From: JANXYW01 sp031400455
GTDB taxonomy: Bacteria > Chloroflexota > Dehalococcoidia > DSTF01 > JACRBR01
Assembly (NCBI GenBank): GCA_031400455.1
Contig: JANNPX010000038.1
Coordinates: 1 to 64,000 of the forward strand
Length of the DNA stretch: 64,000 nucleotides
Direction: 5' to 3'
Shown here: piece after piece, positions 7,139-15,315 of the stretch
How positions within the stretch are numbered: position 1 is the stretch's first letter
Layout of the letters: every line of letters begins with the position of its first letter
Notes under the pieces: model-generated
What the model saw: only the letters and a program-made list of their open reading frames with translations
Database searches by the model: none
What the model was told of the DNA's origin: nothing
Made by a program: the position numbers and the translations under genes

Positions 7139-10100
7139 TTATCTGGACCCGAGCCGGGCCGGCGCCCACTCCCACTGAGGCAGCACTTCCAGCCGCCCGC
7201 GTAGTTCGGCATTCAGTCGTCCGCACGCGAATTCCCGGCGCCGGGCCTTGACCCATCCCCCGAGGTCGAACCCCTCTTCGATATGCCTCGCTGGCACTCG
7301 CGAGTGCCCTTCCCGCTGAATGAAACGCACCAGCTTTTCGAAGCCTTTGCGTCGCTGCTCCGCGTATGGAGCCCATCGCCACTCGGGCAGCGCTTCCAAA
7401 CGGTGCTGCCTCTGCCTGCTGAGGTGTCCCGTGTTGAACCGCGATCGTTGAATATCGACCCAGTTGCCTAGCTTGAACCCATCTTCGACATGCTTCTTCG
7501 AAACCTTGGCGTGCCCTTCTCGCTCGACGAATGTCCCGAGCAATGCAAATGCTTCTTCCCATCGTTCGTCGCGCGCGTCCCACGTCCACCGAGGCAGATC
7601 CCCCAACCGACGCTGACGTTCTGGGCTGAGCCGTCCCGCCTTGAGCGCCGTACGCTGGGCCTTGACCCATTCGCCGAGCTTGAAGCCGTCTTCAACGTCA
7701 CCCCTGAGCACCCTCGCGTGCCCTTCACGTTCGACGAATTGAAGCAGTTTCGCGAACACCTCATCCCATTGGGCAGTGAGGGTATCCCAGGTCCACCCGC
7801 GCACCTTCTCCAGGCGCTGCTGGCGTGGATGGCTCAGCTGGCCGTCGTTGAACAGCTGTCGCTGTCTCGCTATCCACGAATCAAGACGAACCCCGTGCTC
7901 GACGTGTTTCGGAGGAACTCGCGTGTGCCCTTCCCGTTTGACGAAATGCAGGAGGTTGGTCAGCCCGTCATCCCACTGGGCAGTGAGAGCATCCCATGTC
8001 CAGTCCGGCAGCGTTTCTAACCGCCGCTGACGTTCGTGGCTCATTTGGCCGTCGTTGAACACCTGTCGCTGCCTAGTTATCCACGACCCAATCCGTAGCC
8101 CATCCTCGACGTGTTGCTGAGGAACTCGCGCATGCCCTTCCCGCTCCACGAAGTGCCGCAGTTTGGCGAACGCGTCTTCCCATTGAACATCGAAGGGTGT
8201 CCACGTCCATCCGGTAACCGCCTCGAGCCTGTGTCGGCGCAGCGGGCTCAGCCGTTGGCTTGCGAACGCGGTTCGTTGTTTGTTGATCCATCGACCAAGT
8301 TCGAACCCATCTTCGACGTGCTTCACCGGAACTCTGGAGTGCCCTTCCCGCTCGACATATTTCACGAGCGTTGCGAGCGCTGCTTCCCATCGATTCGCCC
8401 GAGTATCCCACGCCCACTGCGGCAACGCTCCCAAGCGATGCTGACGCTCTTCGCTCAATTGCCCTTTGGCGTATACCGCTCGTTGGGTACCGACCCACAC
8501 GCCCAAACCAAATCCGTCCCCAGAGCATTCGTCCGGCACCAGCGAATGACCTTCCCGGTTGACGAACCTAAGGAGTTCCGCGAAGCCAATCTCCCACTGA
8601 TCGGCACGAGCATCCCATGTCCAGCCTGGCAGCGCTCTAAGCCGCCGCTGGCGCTCCTCGCTCAACTGCCCTTTCATGAACGCGGTACGCTGGCCATTGA
8701 CCCAGTGCCCGAGCCTGAAGTCGTTCTCGCGATGTGCGACAGGCACTCTGGTGTCTCCCTCTCGTTGCGCGAACCGCTGCAGCAAGGCGAACCAGAACTC
8801 CCAACTTCCGGTCGTCTGCTGCACCAAGCGAACATCGAAGGCCCTCGAGAACTCCGAACCGACACGTACGGGCACGTCCAGCTCGATCTTCGCCGGTCGG
8901 TGGACAATGCCCGAACCCACTCGCCCCGTGCCCCGGCGCAGTGCATCCAGTTCTTCGGCAAGGACGTTGTCGTGCGCCCGCAGGGCGTTCAGCACCTGCC
9001 ACACCGACTTGAATGACGAGTCATCCAGCGTCGCCTCAACATCGGCGCCGGTGCGCAGGAAGACCGGCAGCACGATGGTTCCGTGCGTCTTGTCCGCCGA
9101 CTTACGGATGGCGCGGCCTACCGCCTGGACGATGTCAACCGTGGAACTACGCGGATCGATAAACGCGACGCCGTCGATGGCGGGAACGTCTACGCCTTCG
9201 GCTAGGCAACGGGCGTTGGCGAAGAGCCCCCGGTGATCTTCATCGAGTTGCCGGAACTGCTGGAGCAGCACGTCGCGCTTGCTCGTCGCCATCTCGCCTG
9301 AGACGTACCGACTCCAGACCTCGCCGTCGGGTCGCTCATCCTCCGGCATCGCCTCGACAACCGCCGGAAACATCGAGCTGAACGCACGCGCCTTGTTCAC
9401 GCGACCGTGGAAGGTGATCGTCTTTTTGAGGTCGTACTTCTTCACCGCCTTCGCGATGGCGATGTGACTGGCGAGCGTGCGGGCGTCGGTGACGTGCTTG
9501 CCGTCGAGTGTGACGAACGCGCCGCGTTCAACATATGCCGCGCACATCTCGTCATCGACGCCCACCACCAGCACCTGATAATCGGACAGCAAGTCCCGCT
9601 CGATCGCCTTCCCGAACGTCAGTTGATGGAACACGCGCCCGAAACGCCCGTCGTCGTCCATCGACGCGACTTCGTAGTCGGCCTCACCGGCCACCTTCTT
9701 CACGCGGTCTGTGAAGTAACGCGGCGTCGCCGTCATGAACAGCCTGCGGCGCGCGCGGATCTTGTCGGCGTCCAGCACCGTGGCGAAGTCGCCCGATGTC
9801 GGGCCGGTGCACCGATGAGCTTCGTCAGCGATCACAAGATCAAACTGGGGCGCACCGTTCGCCTGCGCCTCCGCGATCCGTTGCGACGACTGATACGTCG
9901 CGAAGACCACGCCGCGTCCCTCGCTGCGCAGGAAGCCTTCGATGGCGGTAGCATCGGTGGTCACCGGCAACCCGAGGTCAGCCGTCCACGACACCATCGC
10001 GTCATGGCCGCTGGCTACCGTGTCGTCGGAACATACGGCGAGGTAGTCGAAGGCGTCGATGCTGTTCGCCGTCCACTCTCGAAGCGTCTGCGAAAGCAGC

Positions 10101-10741
10101 GTCAGCGACGGGACGAGCACCAGCGTCCGCTGACTCTTCAACGCCTCGGCGGCCCACAACGCGACGAGCGTCTTGCCGGTGCCGCACGCCATGATTAGTT
10201 GGCCACGCTCCGCGTCGGCGAACCCGAGCCGCACGTCAGCGATGGCTTCCGTCTGATGTGGCCGTGGTGTCTTGGGGTGCGGACGCGCCGGGAGCAAGCT
10301 GTCGAAGTCGGACGGCCACTCAACCTCCGACGCGTCGAGGTGCGACCGCAGGGCGATGCCAACAGGCTTCTCCTGCTCAACGAGCGTCCGGTAGGCGTTG
10401 TCGCCGATGCCATCGGTCGTAGCGATCAGCAGCCGGTAGGCAAACTGTGGTCGGCTTGACTCGCTAAGAAACGTGTCCACATCGGACTTCTTGATGGAGT
10501 ATGCCGGGTCATAGGCTTTGGACTGGATCGCCCACAACTCGCCCTCGTGCGTTTCGGCGACGAGGTCGATCCCCGCATCTACTCCCCACCGCTCCGGCCA
10601 ATCCGCCCATAACCAGACGCGCTTGATCTTGTTGCGGTGTTCGGGCGCGTTCTGGAGGTACCAGCGACAAAGCTGCTCAAACTGCCGCCCACGCACGTGC
10701 GGATCGGTGTGGAACAGCGCCGCCAGCTCGTCGAACCTCAT
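7139..10741 (-). CDS. Nuclease/DEAH helicase with eight helicase-associated (HA) repeats
   Basis: A 1200-residue protein. Residues 1-150 look like a PD-(D/E)xK restriction-endonuclease domain (GVDAGIDLVAE, then QSK at 73-75). Residues 150-640 form a superfamily 2 helicase with Walker A MACGTGKT (184-191), an ADEAH box near 297 and motif VI QAVGRAIRK. The remaining 550 residues are eight consecutive 69-residue HA repeats, each patterned FVEREGHxRVP, W, QR, RLExLPxWxWD. The layout resembles COG4889-type helicases of restriction or mobile-defence systems, but no methylase lies beside it. The start is next to a parS-bearing gap. The repeats are diverged enough to be old, with the fourth and fifth most alike. 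Confidence 0.85.
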   Translation of the reverse strand: MRFDELAALFHTDPHVRGRQFEQLCRWYLQNAPEHRNKIKRVWLWADWPERWGVDAGIDLVAETHEGELWAIQSKAYDPAYSIKKSDVDTFLSESSRPQFAYRLLIATTDGIGDNAYRTLVEQEKPVGIALRSHLDASEVEWPSDFDSLLPARPHPKTPRPHQTEAIADVRLGFADAERGQLIMACGTGKTLVALWAAEALKSQRTLVLVPSLTLLSQTLREWTANSIDAFDYLAVCSDDTVASGHDAMVSWTADLGLPVTTDATAIEGFLRSEGRGVVFATYQSSQRIAEAQANGAPQFDLVIADEAHRCTGPTSGDFATVLDADKIRARRRLFMTATPRYFTDRVKKVAGEADYEVASMDDDGRFGRVFHQLTFGKAIERDLLSDYQVLVVGVDDEMCAAYVERGAFVTLDGKHVTDARTLASHIAIAKAVKKYDLKKTITFHGRVNKARAFSSMFPAVVEAMPEDERPDGEVWSRYVSGEMATSKRDVLLQQFRQLDEDHRGLFANARCLAEGVDVPAIDGVAFIDPRSSTVDIVQAVGRAIRKSADKTHGTIVLPVFLRTGADVEATLDDSSFKSVWQVLNALRAHDNVLAEELDALRRGTGRVGSGIVHRPAKIELDVPVRVGSEFSRAFDVRLVQQTTGSWEFWFALLQRFAQREGDTRVPVAHRENDFRLGHWVNGQRTAFMKGQLSEERQRRLRALPGWTWDARADQWEIGFAELLRFVNREGHSLVPDECSGDGFGLGVWVGTQRAVYAKGQLSEERQHRLGALPQWAWDTRANRWEAALATLVKYVEREGHSRVPVKHVEDGFELGRWINKQRTAFASQRLSPLRRHRLEAVTGWTWTPFDVQWEDAFAKLRHFVEREGHARVPQQHVEDGLRIGSWITRQRQVFNDGQMSHERQRRLETLPDWTWDALTAQWDDGLTNLLHFVKREGHTRVPPKHVEHGVRLDSWIARQRQLFNDGQLSHPRQQRLEKVRGWTWDTLTAQWDEVFAKLLQFVEREGHARVLRGDVEDGFKLGEWVKAQRTALKAGRLSPERQRRLGDLPRWTWDARDERWEEAFALLGTFVEREGHAKVSKKHVEDGFKLGNWVDIQRSRFNTGHLSRQRQHRLEALPEWRWAPYAEQRRKGFEKLVRFIQREGHSRVPARHIEEGFDLGGWVKARRREFACGRLNAELRGRLEVLPQWEWAPARLGSR

Positions 10742-10937
10742 GTATGCAACCGTACACCAGCACCGTTTCCTCTGCGACTCATGCCTTTCGCCGCATTCCC
10801 TGCTCTAGCAGTGCCACCCGCCGCTAGGCGTTCACGCCACCACCGCCGCAGAATACGCCAGTGCCCCCACCGACGACCCACGCCCGCGCGACCGCAGCCG
10901 CAGCATCCGACCGACCGAGATGCTCGCATCCGCAACA

Positions 10938-10953
10938 TGTTTCACGTGAAACA
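10938..10953. promoter_or_regulatory. parS: parS site (ParB/Spo0J binding centromere)
   Basis: The 16-mer TGTTTCACGTGAAACA is the canonical bacterial parS sequence without a mismatch, embedded in an 18-bp perfect palindrome. ParB loads at such sites to organise and segregate origins, and most chromosomal parS lie near oriC. parA and parB are not in this window. Confidence 0.9.
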
Positions 10954-11098
10954 TTAGTTCTATGCCCCGGCCAACCGAGCGCCCACCAAAGGCCGCGCGA
11001 TCACCAACGAGAGGCGGGCGACCGACGCCAAAACCACAAGACTGCCAAACAAACGAGGCCCCGCAGAGCCGCTCAATCAAACGATCGGGCAAACCGTT

Positions 11099-11340
11099 CC
11101 GTGAAATCCGTGCAATCCGTGGTGCCCGTCCAATCCCAATCTGCGAAATCGGCGAAATCTGCGGTTCCCCAATCGTCCCGGCCTTCACATTCCCGCCCAC
11201 AACCCACACACCGGCCGCCGAGAAAAAACGCGTCGAACAATCAAACAACCCATAATCCAATCCGTGAGATCCGTGCAATCCGTGGTTCCCGTCCCTCCCA
11301 ACCTTCGTGCTCTTCGTGCCCTTCGTGGTTCATCCCCATA
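11099..11340. repeat. ATCCGTG/TTCGTG degenerate repeat tracts
   Basis: Two tracts share a 27-base stretch around ATCCGTGCAATCCGTGGT with only two differences. The second continues into three TTCGTG(C/G) units. They lie just upstream of the glycosyltransferase. A related GGATTTCACGGATTTCACGG tract occurs at 27253-27309 behind the kelch gene. Such tracts are seen as interspersed non-coding repeats in various bacterial genomes; function unknown. Confidence 0.6.
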
Positions 11341-11378
11341 ACCCGGGTGGTACCGTGTAGCGCTGCCCGGCGCGCGTC

Positions 11379-12698
11379 ATGGAGGTCTCCGCCATCAGAG
11401 TCTGCTTCCTCATGTATCACGGCTCGATGCAGTCGGGCGGGCAGGGCATCTACCTCGCCAACATCACGCGCGAGCTCGCCCGCCTCGGCCATCACGTGCA
11501 CGTCATCTCCGGCCCGCCCTACCCTGTGCTCGATGACGCCGTCACCCATCATCGTCTGACAACGCACAGCTTCCCGTCGATGCTCCTCGACACCAGCGCG
11601 TACTTCGGCCGGCGCGCACCCCTCAGCCACCTGCACCCCTTCAACTTCTACGAGCTCGCCACCACCCGCTTCACCCTCTCGTCGCTCCTCGCCGCCTTCA
11701 GCCTGCGCGCGCTCCGCAAGCTCAAGCAGGTCGAAGATGCCAGCGGCGCCTTCGACATCGTCCACGACAACCAGACCCTCAGCTACGGCACGTACCTGAC
11801 GCGCGCGCTGCTCGACCGCCCCGTCGTCGCCAACGTCCATCACCCGCTCGATGTCGATATGGAGAACAGCTTGCGCGAAACCGCATCGCTCGGCGGCCGC
11901 ATCCAGCGGCTCGCCTGGTATCCGTGGCACATGCAGCGCGAAGTCGCGCGCCGGCTCGATGCGCTGATATCCGGCTCGCGCGCCTCCGCCGAACTCATCG
12001 AGCGGCTGTGGCGCCTGCCGCCCGGACTCATGCACCCCATCCACGACGGCGTCGATCCCGAAGCGTTCCACCCCGGCACGCCGGGCGAGATGGAGCCCGG
12101 CGCCCTCCTCTTCGTCGGCAACTCCGACGACCGCAACAAGGGCGTCGTCTACCTGCTCCGCGCCATGGCGAAGCTCCCGGCGTCGTCGCGTGCGCACCTC
12201 TACCTCGTGGGCGGCCCGAAGGGGAACGTCCGCGTCGCCCCGGCCGAGATCGAGCGCCTCGGCATCGGCGACCGCGTGACCATCGTCGGCCGCGTCCCCG
12301 AATCGGAACTGGCCGCTTGGTATCGACGCGCCCAGATCGTCGTCTCGCCGTCGCTCTACGAAGGCTTCGGCCTGCCCGCCGCCGAAGCGATGGCATCGGG
12401 CACCGCCGTCATCGCCACGGATGGCGGCGCGCTCCCGGAAGTCGTCGCCGATGGCGAGACCGGCGTCATCGTCCCCGCCGGCAACGCCGACGCCCTCGCG
12501 AGCGCCATCGCGTCCCTGCTCGAATCCCCGGCGCGCTGCCGCGACCTCGGCGAAGTCGGCCGCCGGCGCGTGCTCGAACGCTTCACCTGGGACAACACGG
12601 CTGCGCAAACCGCGGCCCTCTACCGCAACGTGCTCAACACGCGCGACGCGAGGCGTCCGAACGTTGCGAATCCAGCACCCGATGCCCCGTTGGGCTAG
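11379..12698 (+). CDS. Glycosyltransferase family 4 (GT-B)
   Basis: A 439-residue GT-B enzyme. The N-terminal domain has the glycine-rich acceptor loop (SMQSGGQGIYLANITRELAR, about 16-35). The C-terminal domain has LFVGNSDDRNKG and the nucleotide-sugar signature SPSLYEGFGLPAAEAMASGT with the EX7E glutamates. Such enzymes transfer a sugar from UDP- or GDP-sugar to lipid or polysaccharide acceptors at the membrane. The precise substrate cannot be inferred. The last 15 residues are a P/A-rich tail. The Trm112-like gene follows after 50 nt, so co-transcription is likely. Confidence 0.9.
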   Translation: MEVSAIRVCFLMYHGSMQSGGQGIYLANITRELARLGHHVHVISGPPYPVLDDAVTHHRLTTHSFPSMLLDTSAYFGRRAPLSHLHPFNFYELATTRFTLSSLLAAFSLRALRKLKQVEDASGAFDIVHDNQTLSYGTYLTRALLDRPVVANVHHPLDVDMENSLRETASLGGRIQRLAWYPWHMQREVARRLDALISGSRASAELIERLWRLPPGLMHPIHDGVDPEAFHPGTPGEMEPGALLFVGNSDDRNKGVVYLLRAMAKLPASSRAHLYLVGGPKGNVRVAPAEIERLGIGDRVTIVGRVPESELAAWYRRAQIVVSPSLYEGFGLPAAEAMASGTAVIATDGGALPEVVADGETGVIVPAGNADALASAIASLLESPARCRDLGEVGRRRVLERFTWDNTAAQTAALYRNVLNTRDARRPNVANPAPDAPLG

Positions 12699-12748
12699 CA
12701 GCCGCCCGGTTGTATCCTGAGGGACGAACAAACAGCAGAGGAGCCGCC

Positions 12749-12946
12749 ATGCGTAAAGACCTGATGGAGATCCTCGCCTGCCCCATGTGCAAGAGCGAGC
12801 TCACCCTGACCATCGACGAAGAGAAGGACGACGAAGTCATCCGGGGCACGCTCTTCTGCGCGAAGTGCAACGAGCGCTACCCCATCGAAGACAGCATCCC
12901 GAACCTGCTGCCGCCGGACCTCCGCAAGGCCACCAGCGGCACGTAG
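12749..12946 (+). CDS. Trm112-family small zinc-finger protein (65 aa)
   Basis: MRKDLMEILACPMCKSEL at the start and LFCAKCNERYPIEDSIPNLL later are the hallmarks of the Trm112/YcaR (UPF0434) family, with two CxxC pairs (CPMC and CAKC) likely binding zinc. In eukaryotes and archaea Trm112 activates methyltransferases. In bacteria the role is unclear. GAGGAG lies about 6 nt before ATG 12749. The gene sits between a glycosyltransferase and a small membrane protein, all on the plus strand. Confidence 0.9.
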   Translation: MRKDLMEILACPMCKSELTLTIDEEKDDEVIRGTLFCAKCNERYPIEDSIPNLLPPDLRKATSGT

Positions 12947-12960
12947 CACGGAGGCACACC

Positions 12961-13191
12961 ATGGGACGCTCGAACCAACTCGGCACACTCCTCATGATCG
13001 GCGCCGCCATCTCGTCGCTGATCATGGTCATCGGCGCCATGCGCCGCAGCTATCTCGTGATCGCCATCCCCGTGCTCGCTGCGACGGGCCTGATCAGCGC
13101 ACTCGCCTTCTGGGTCGGCTGGACCATGGCCAATACCGAGCCGGATCTCGCCGAACTCGAAGAGCGCAAGACCGTACCCGCCGCCGTCTGA
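12961..13191 (+). CDS. Small two-helix membrane protein (76 aa)
   Basis: Two hydrophobic segments (LGTLLMIGAAISSLIMVIGA and YLVIAIPVLAATGLISALAF) are followed by a charged tail EPDLAELEERK. ATG 12961 is preceded by GGAGG and begins 14 nt after the Trm112-like stop. I recognise no family. A strong hairpin terminator follows at 13227, closing the glycosyltransferase-Trm112-membrane protein unit. Confidence 0.75.
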   Translation: MGRSNQLGTLLMIGAAISSLIMVIGAMRRSYLVIAIPVLAATGLISALAFWVGWTMANTEPDLAELEERKTVPAAV

Positions 13192-13222
13192 CGCCGCACT
13201 CCAGACTCAGCGAAAAACAAAG

Positions 13223-13258
13223 GAAAACGCTCGGCATTGGTATGCCGAGCGTCTTCTT
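13223..13258. terminator. Bidirectional intrinsic terminator
   Basis: A perfect 11-bp stem ACGCTCGGCAT/ATGCCGAGCGT (13227-13237 and 13242-13252) with a 4-base loop is flanked by AAAA on the left and TCTTCTT on the right. It sits between the convergent membrane-protein gene and the zinc-ribbon gene and can serve both. Confidence 0.85.
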
Positions 13259-13302
13259 GTGGCGGAGCGGGTCGAAAGCGGGCGCGTCCCTAAGGACGAC
13301 GG

Positions 13303-13512
13303 TTAGAGTCGGAGTTTGCCGTGCGAAGGCTGCCGGCGGCGCTGCCGCGGGTGGCCTTCTTCTTCTTCCATCAGGTCGATCGGTGGGGTGGAGACAGCTT
13401 CGTGGACGTAACCGCAGCAGAGGCAGGTGCTGTATGCGCCGTACCAGTCGCGCTCTACGATCATCGAGCCACGGCAGCGCGCACACGTTCGAGGAAGGGC
13501 GGTGGTGCTCAT
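13303..13512 (-). CDS. Small zinc-ribbon protein under c-di-AMP riboswitch control (69 aa)
   Basis: The first 40 residues contain two cysteine pairs (CARC and CLCC) about 18 residues apart with aromatic and basic residues between, a classic small zinc ribbon. The tail is acidic (EEEE), then basic. There is no signal peptide. ATG 13512 follows GGAGGAC by 8 nt. Upstream on the same strand lie a promoter, a ydaO-type aptamer and two hairpins, and downstream a terminator, so this tiny gene is the only apparent target of the riboswitch. Function unknown. DNA binding or a protein-partner role are possible for such ribbons. Confidence 0.8.
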   Translation of the reverse strand: MSTTALPRTCARCRGSMIVERDWYGAYSTCLCCGYVHEAVSTPPIDLMEEEEGHPRQRRRQPSHGKLRL

Positions 13513-13528
13513 GCGATGTCCTCCACAA

Positions 13529-13565
13529 GGCCCGGAGCGGGGCCAGTCCTCCGCCCACGCGGAGG
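13529..13565 (-). promoter_or_regulatory. Expression-platform hairpins of the c-di-AMP riboswitch
   Basis: Between aptamer and start codon the RNA can form CCTCCGC/GCGGAGG (13548-13554 with 13559-13565) and then GGCCC/GGGCC (13529-13544), just before the GGAGG ribosome-binding site. No U-run follows either stem, so control at translation or by Rho is more likely than intrinsic termination. This is inference. Confidence 0.5.
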
Positions 13566-13599
13566 GTCAGAAAGCGCCTGGTGACTGCCAGCCATGGGC

Positions 13600-13765
13600 C
13601 TTCCGAATGCCTACGGGGTTAGCTGTCGGGTTCGGGCTGAAAGGCTACCCTACGCGTCAACGCTCGTTTCCGGGTCGCTGCGCGATTCACCCCAGCCGCA
13701 CAAGGTGCGGCGCCTGGTTCCCCCGTCCTGTCGAAGCTGGAGTCAGCTCCCGCAGGTTCGGCTTT
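13600..13765 (-). promoter_or_regulatory. ydaO/yuaA c-di-AMP riboswitch aptamer
   Basis: Read on the minus strand, the segment holds the conserved blocks of this class in order: GGACGGGGGAACCA, TGGGGTGAATC, AGGGTAGCC and, near the 3' end, CCGAACCCGACAGCTAACC followed by CGTAGGC. Outer bases CCGAA and TTCGG can close the P1 stem. The class binds cyclic di-AMP and usually turns off cell-wall hydrolase, potassium or osmolyte genes. A further hairpin (13766-13788) lies just upstream. Confidence 0.88.
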
Positions 13766-13832
13766 GGAACCCGCGAATCGCGGATTCCGGTGCTCCACAC
13801 ACCGTGTGAAGCGGGTTTGTGATTTCAAGAAC

Positions 13833-13862
13833 ATAGTAAAACGGCACCCCCGAAGCTGTCAA
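13833..13862 (-). promoter_or_regulatory. Sigma-70-type promoter of the riboswitch RNA
   Basis: TTGACA (13857-13862, perfect -35) and TACTAT (13833-13838) are spaced by 18 nt on the minus strand, directing transcription into the c-di-AMP aptamer about 60 nt downstream. The region from here to 14023 shows nothing else recognisable. Confidence 0.75.
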
Positions 13863-14023
13863 CCCCCTTTGGCGATCTTTGTGCGGATTCTGTAAAGCGG
13901 GCCGCAACAAGCTGCGGAAAATCGCCCATGCGGCGTCTCCGCCTGCGCAACGATCAGACTTCGGCCGGTTTCGACTGTTGGTCGCTGGGCAATCTGGGCC
14001 AAGATTCTGACGTGGCCCGGGGG

Positions 14024-14998
14024 CTATGAAGTGGTAGCAGACGCCTCGCGGGCCGCGGCATAGCACCGCTCCACCAACTCCGTCGTGGCGAGCGCTTCCG
14101 CCGCGCTCACGGCCGGCTCGCTGACGCCGCAGAGCGCATCGACGAAGCGGCCGTCCTCTTCCACGTAGCCCCAGCGTTCCGGCCGCGCCTGCTGTGCGAA
14201 ATCGAGCGTCAACGCGGCCTGGTCCACCCCGGTCGCGAACGTGATCCGCTCCATCTCCTCGGTGACGATCGATGCGTGGTCGCCATACACCTCGATGCGC
14301 TCAAACGGGTACAGCCACGTCGCGTGCGCCGACGTAGCGAAGACGGCGGAGAAGCCCGATTCGAACGTGAAGAGCATCGAGAAGTCGTCGAGCTGCTCGT
14401 ACGAGGTCGCACGCGCCCGGCACACCACCTCCGCCGGCTCGCCGAAGAGATGGCGCACGAGATCGAGCATGTGGATCGGCGTCTCGTACAGGAACCCGCC
14501 CGAGATCAGCGGGTCGCCCGTCCATGCTGGCCGCTGCAACTCTCCGCGGTTCATCTTCAGAAGCGCCGACGAAGGCACCACGTCGCCGCTATCGATGCGA
14601 TGCTTGAGTTCGCGATACACCCCGGCGAAGCGGCGGTTGAAGCCCGCCTGGTAGATACCGCTCGAACGGGTCACCGCATCGAGAACGGCGCGCGCTCCAT
14701 CGAGCGACGTAGCCATCGGCTTCTCCGAGAAGACCGAGATGCCCGCATCGAGCGCGTGGACGGCCACATCCCCGTGCAACGCGTTCGGGGTGCAGATGTA
14801 GAGCGCGTCCACCTCGCCCAGCAGGTCATCGAACGACGGCACGACCGCCGCGCCCGTGTTCAGCGCGAACGTCGTCACCCGTTGGAGGTCCGGATCGATG
14901 ACGGCCTGAACCCGCACGCGCGGATCGCGCGCCAGCACCTCGGCGTGTATGCCGGCGATGAATCCCGCGCCCATGAAGCCGACCCGCAGTGTGTCCAT
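14024..14998 (-). CDS. Gfo/Idh/MocA-family oxidoreductase
   Basis: A 324-residue NAD(P)-dependent sugar or inositol dehydrogenase type. The N-terminal Rossmann fold has VGFMGAGFIAGIHAEVL and YICTPNALH, followed by the family signature EKPMATS, where the Lys is catalytic, and a C-terminal alpha/beta sheet domain with PIHMLDLVRH. The substrate is unknown. Its start codon touches the stop of the ABM-like gene, and a sugar-epimerase gene follows upstream, as in many carbohydrate-catabolism operons. Confidence 0.92.
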   Translation of the reverse strand: MDTLRVGFMGAGFIAGIHAEVLARDPRVRVQAVIDPDLQRVTTFALNTGAAVVPSFDDLLGEVDALYICTPNALHGDVAVHALDAGISVFSEKPMATSLDGARAVLDAVTRSSGIYQAGFNRRFAGVYRELKHRIDSGDVVPSSALLKMNRGELQRPAWTGDPLISGGFLYETPIHMLDLVRHLFGEPAEVVCRARATSYEQLDDFSMLFTFESGFSAVFATSAHATWLYPFERIEVYGDHASIVTEEMERITFATGVDQAALTLDFAQQARPERWGYVEEDGRFVDALCGVSEPAVSAAEALATTELVERCYAAAREASATTS

Positions 14999-15315
14999 TA
15001 GTTCGACACCAGCACGTCGGCGTCGAACTCCTCGCGAAAGGACATCAGCTCCAGCCAGCGGGCCAGCACCTCACGATGCTGATCGCGCCAGGGTTGGCCT
15101 CCGGCGCCCGACCAGGTGTCGAGCGACTCTTTGCTGTCCCAGAATGTCAGCGCCACGTACGAGCGGGGACCGCCCGAGCGGAACAGGTGCTGGCGAGTAC
15201 AGCCAGGCACGCCGTTGTACGCCGGAATAAGCCGATCCCGCACGAGAGCCAGCAGTTCGGCTTCCTCGAACCCCTCGTTCAGCGTCCAGCGGCGGATCGT
15301 CGCGACTTCAGCCAT
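14998..15315 (-). CDS. ABM-like (antibiotic biosynthesis monooxygenase fold) small protein
   Basis: 105 residues with the look of a dimeric alpha-beta ferredoxin-like domain: an initial strand with EVATIRRWTL, helix LLALVRDRLIP, strand YVALTFWDSKESLDTW and a final strand. Such proteins are small monooxygenases or dehydratase-like subunits, but no cofactor or active residues are evident. It overlaps the epimerase start by 8 bp and abuts the Gfo/Idh start, so the three are translationally linked. Confidence 0.6.
   Translation of the reverse strand: MAEVATIRRWTLNEGFEEAELLALVRDRLIPAYNGVPGCTRQHLFRSGGPRSYVALTFWDSKESLDTWSGAGGQPWRDQHREVLARWLELMSFREEFDADVLVSN

Larger units (their letters stand above)
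10742..11378. other. 637-bp non-coding gap
   Basis: No credible gene. The gap separates the divergent helicase and glycosyltransferase genes. It holds a perfect parS-type palindrome (10938-10953) and two tracts of ATCCGTG-rich degenerate repeat (11099-11170 and 11251-11340). Reading frames here are A/P/R/S-rich and lack ribosome-binding sites. Confidence 0.75.

Noticed and set aside
11241..12731. Long minus-strand frame opposite the glycosyltransferase, with HEGHEEHEGWEG near its end
   Set aside because: It is the antisense shadow of the glycosyltransferase; composition is that of a GC-rich reverse frame and its end is the ATCCGTG/TTCGTG repeat.
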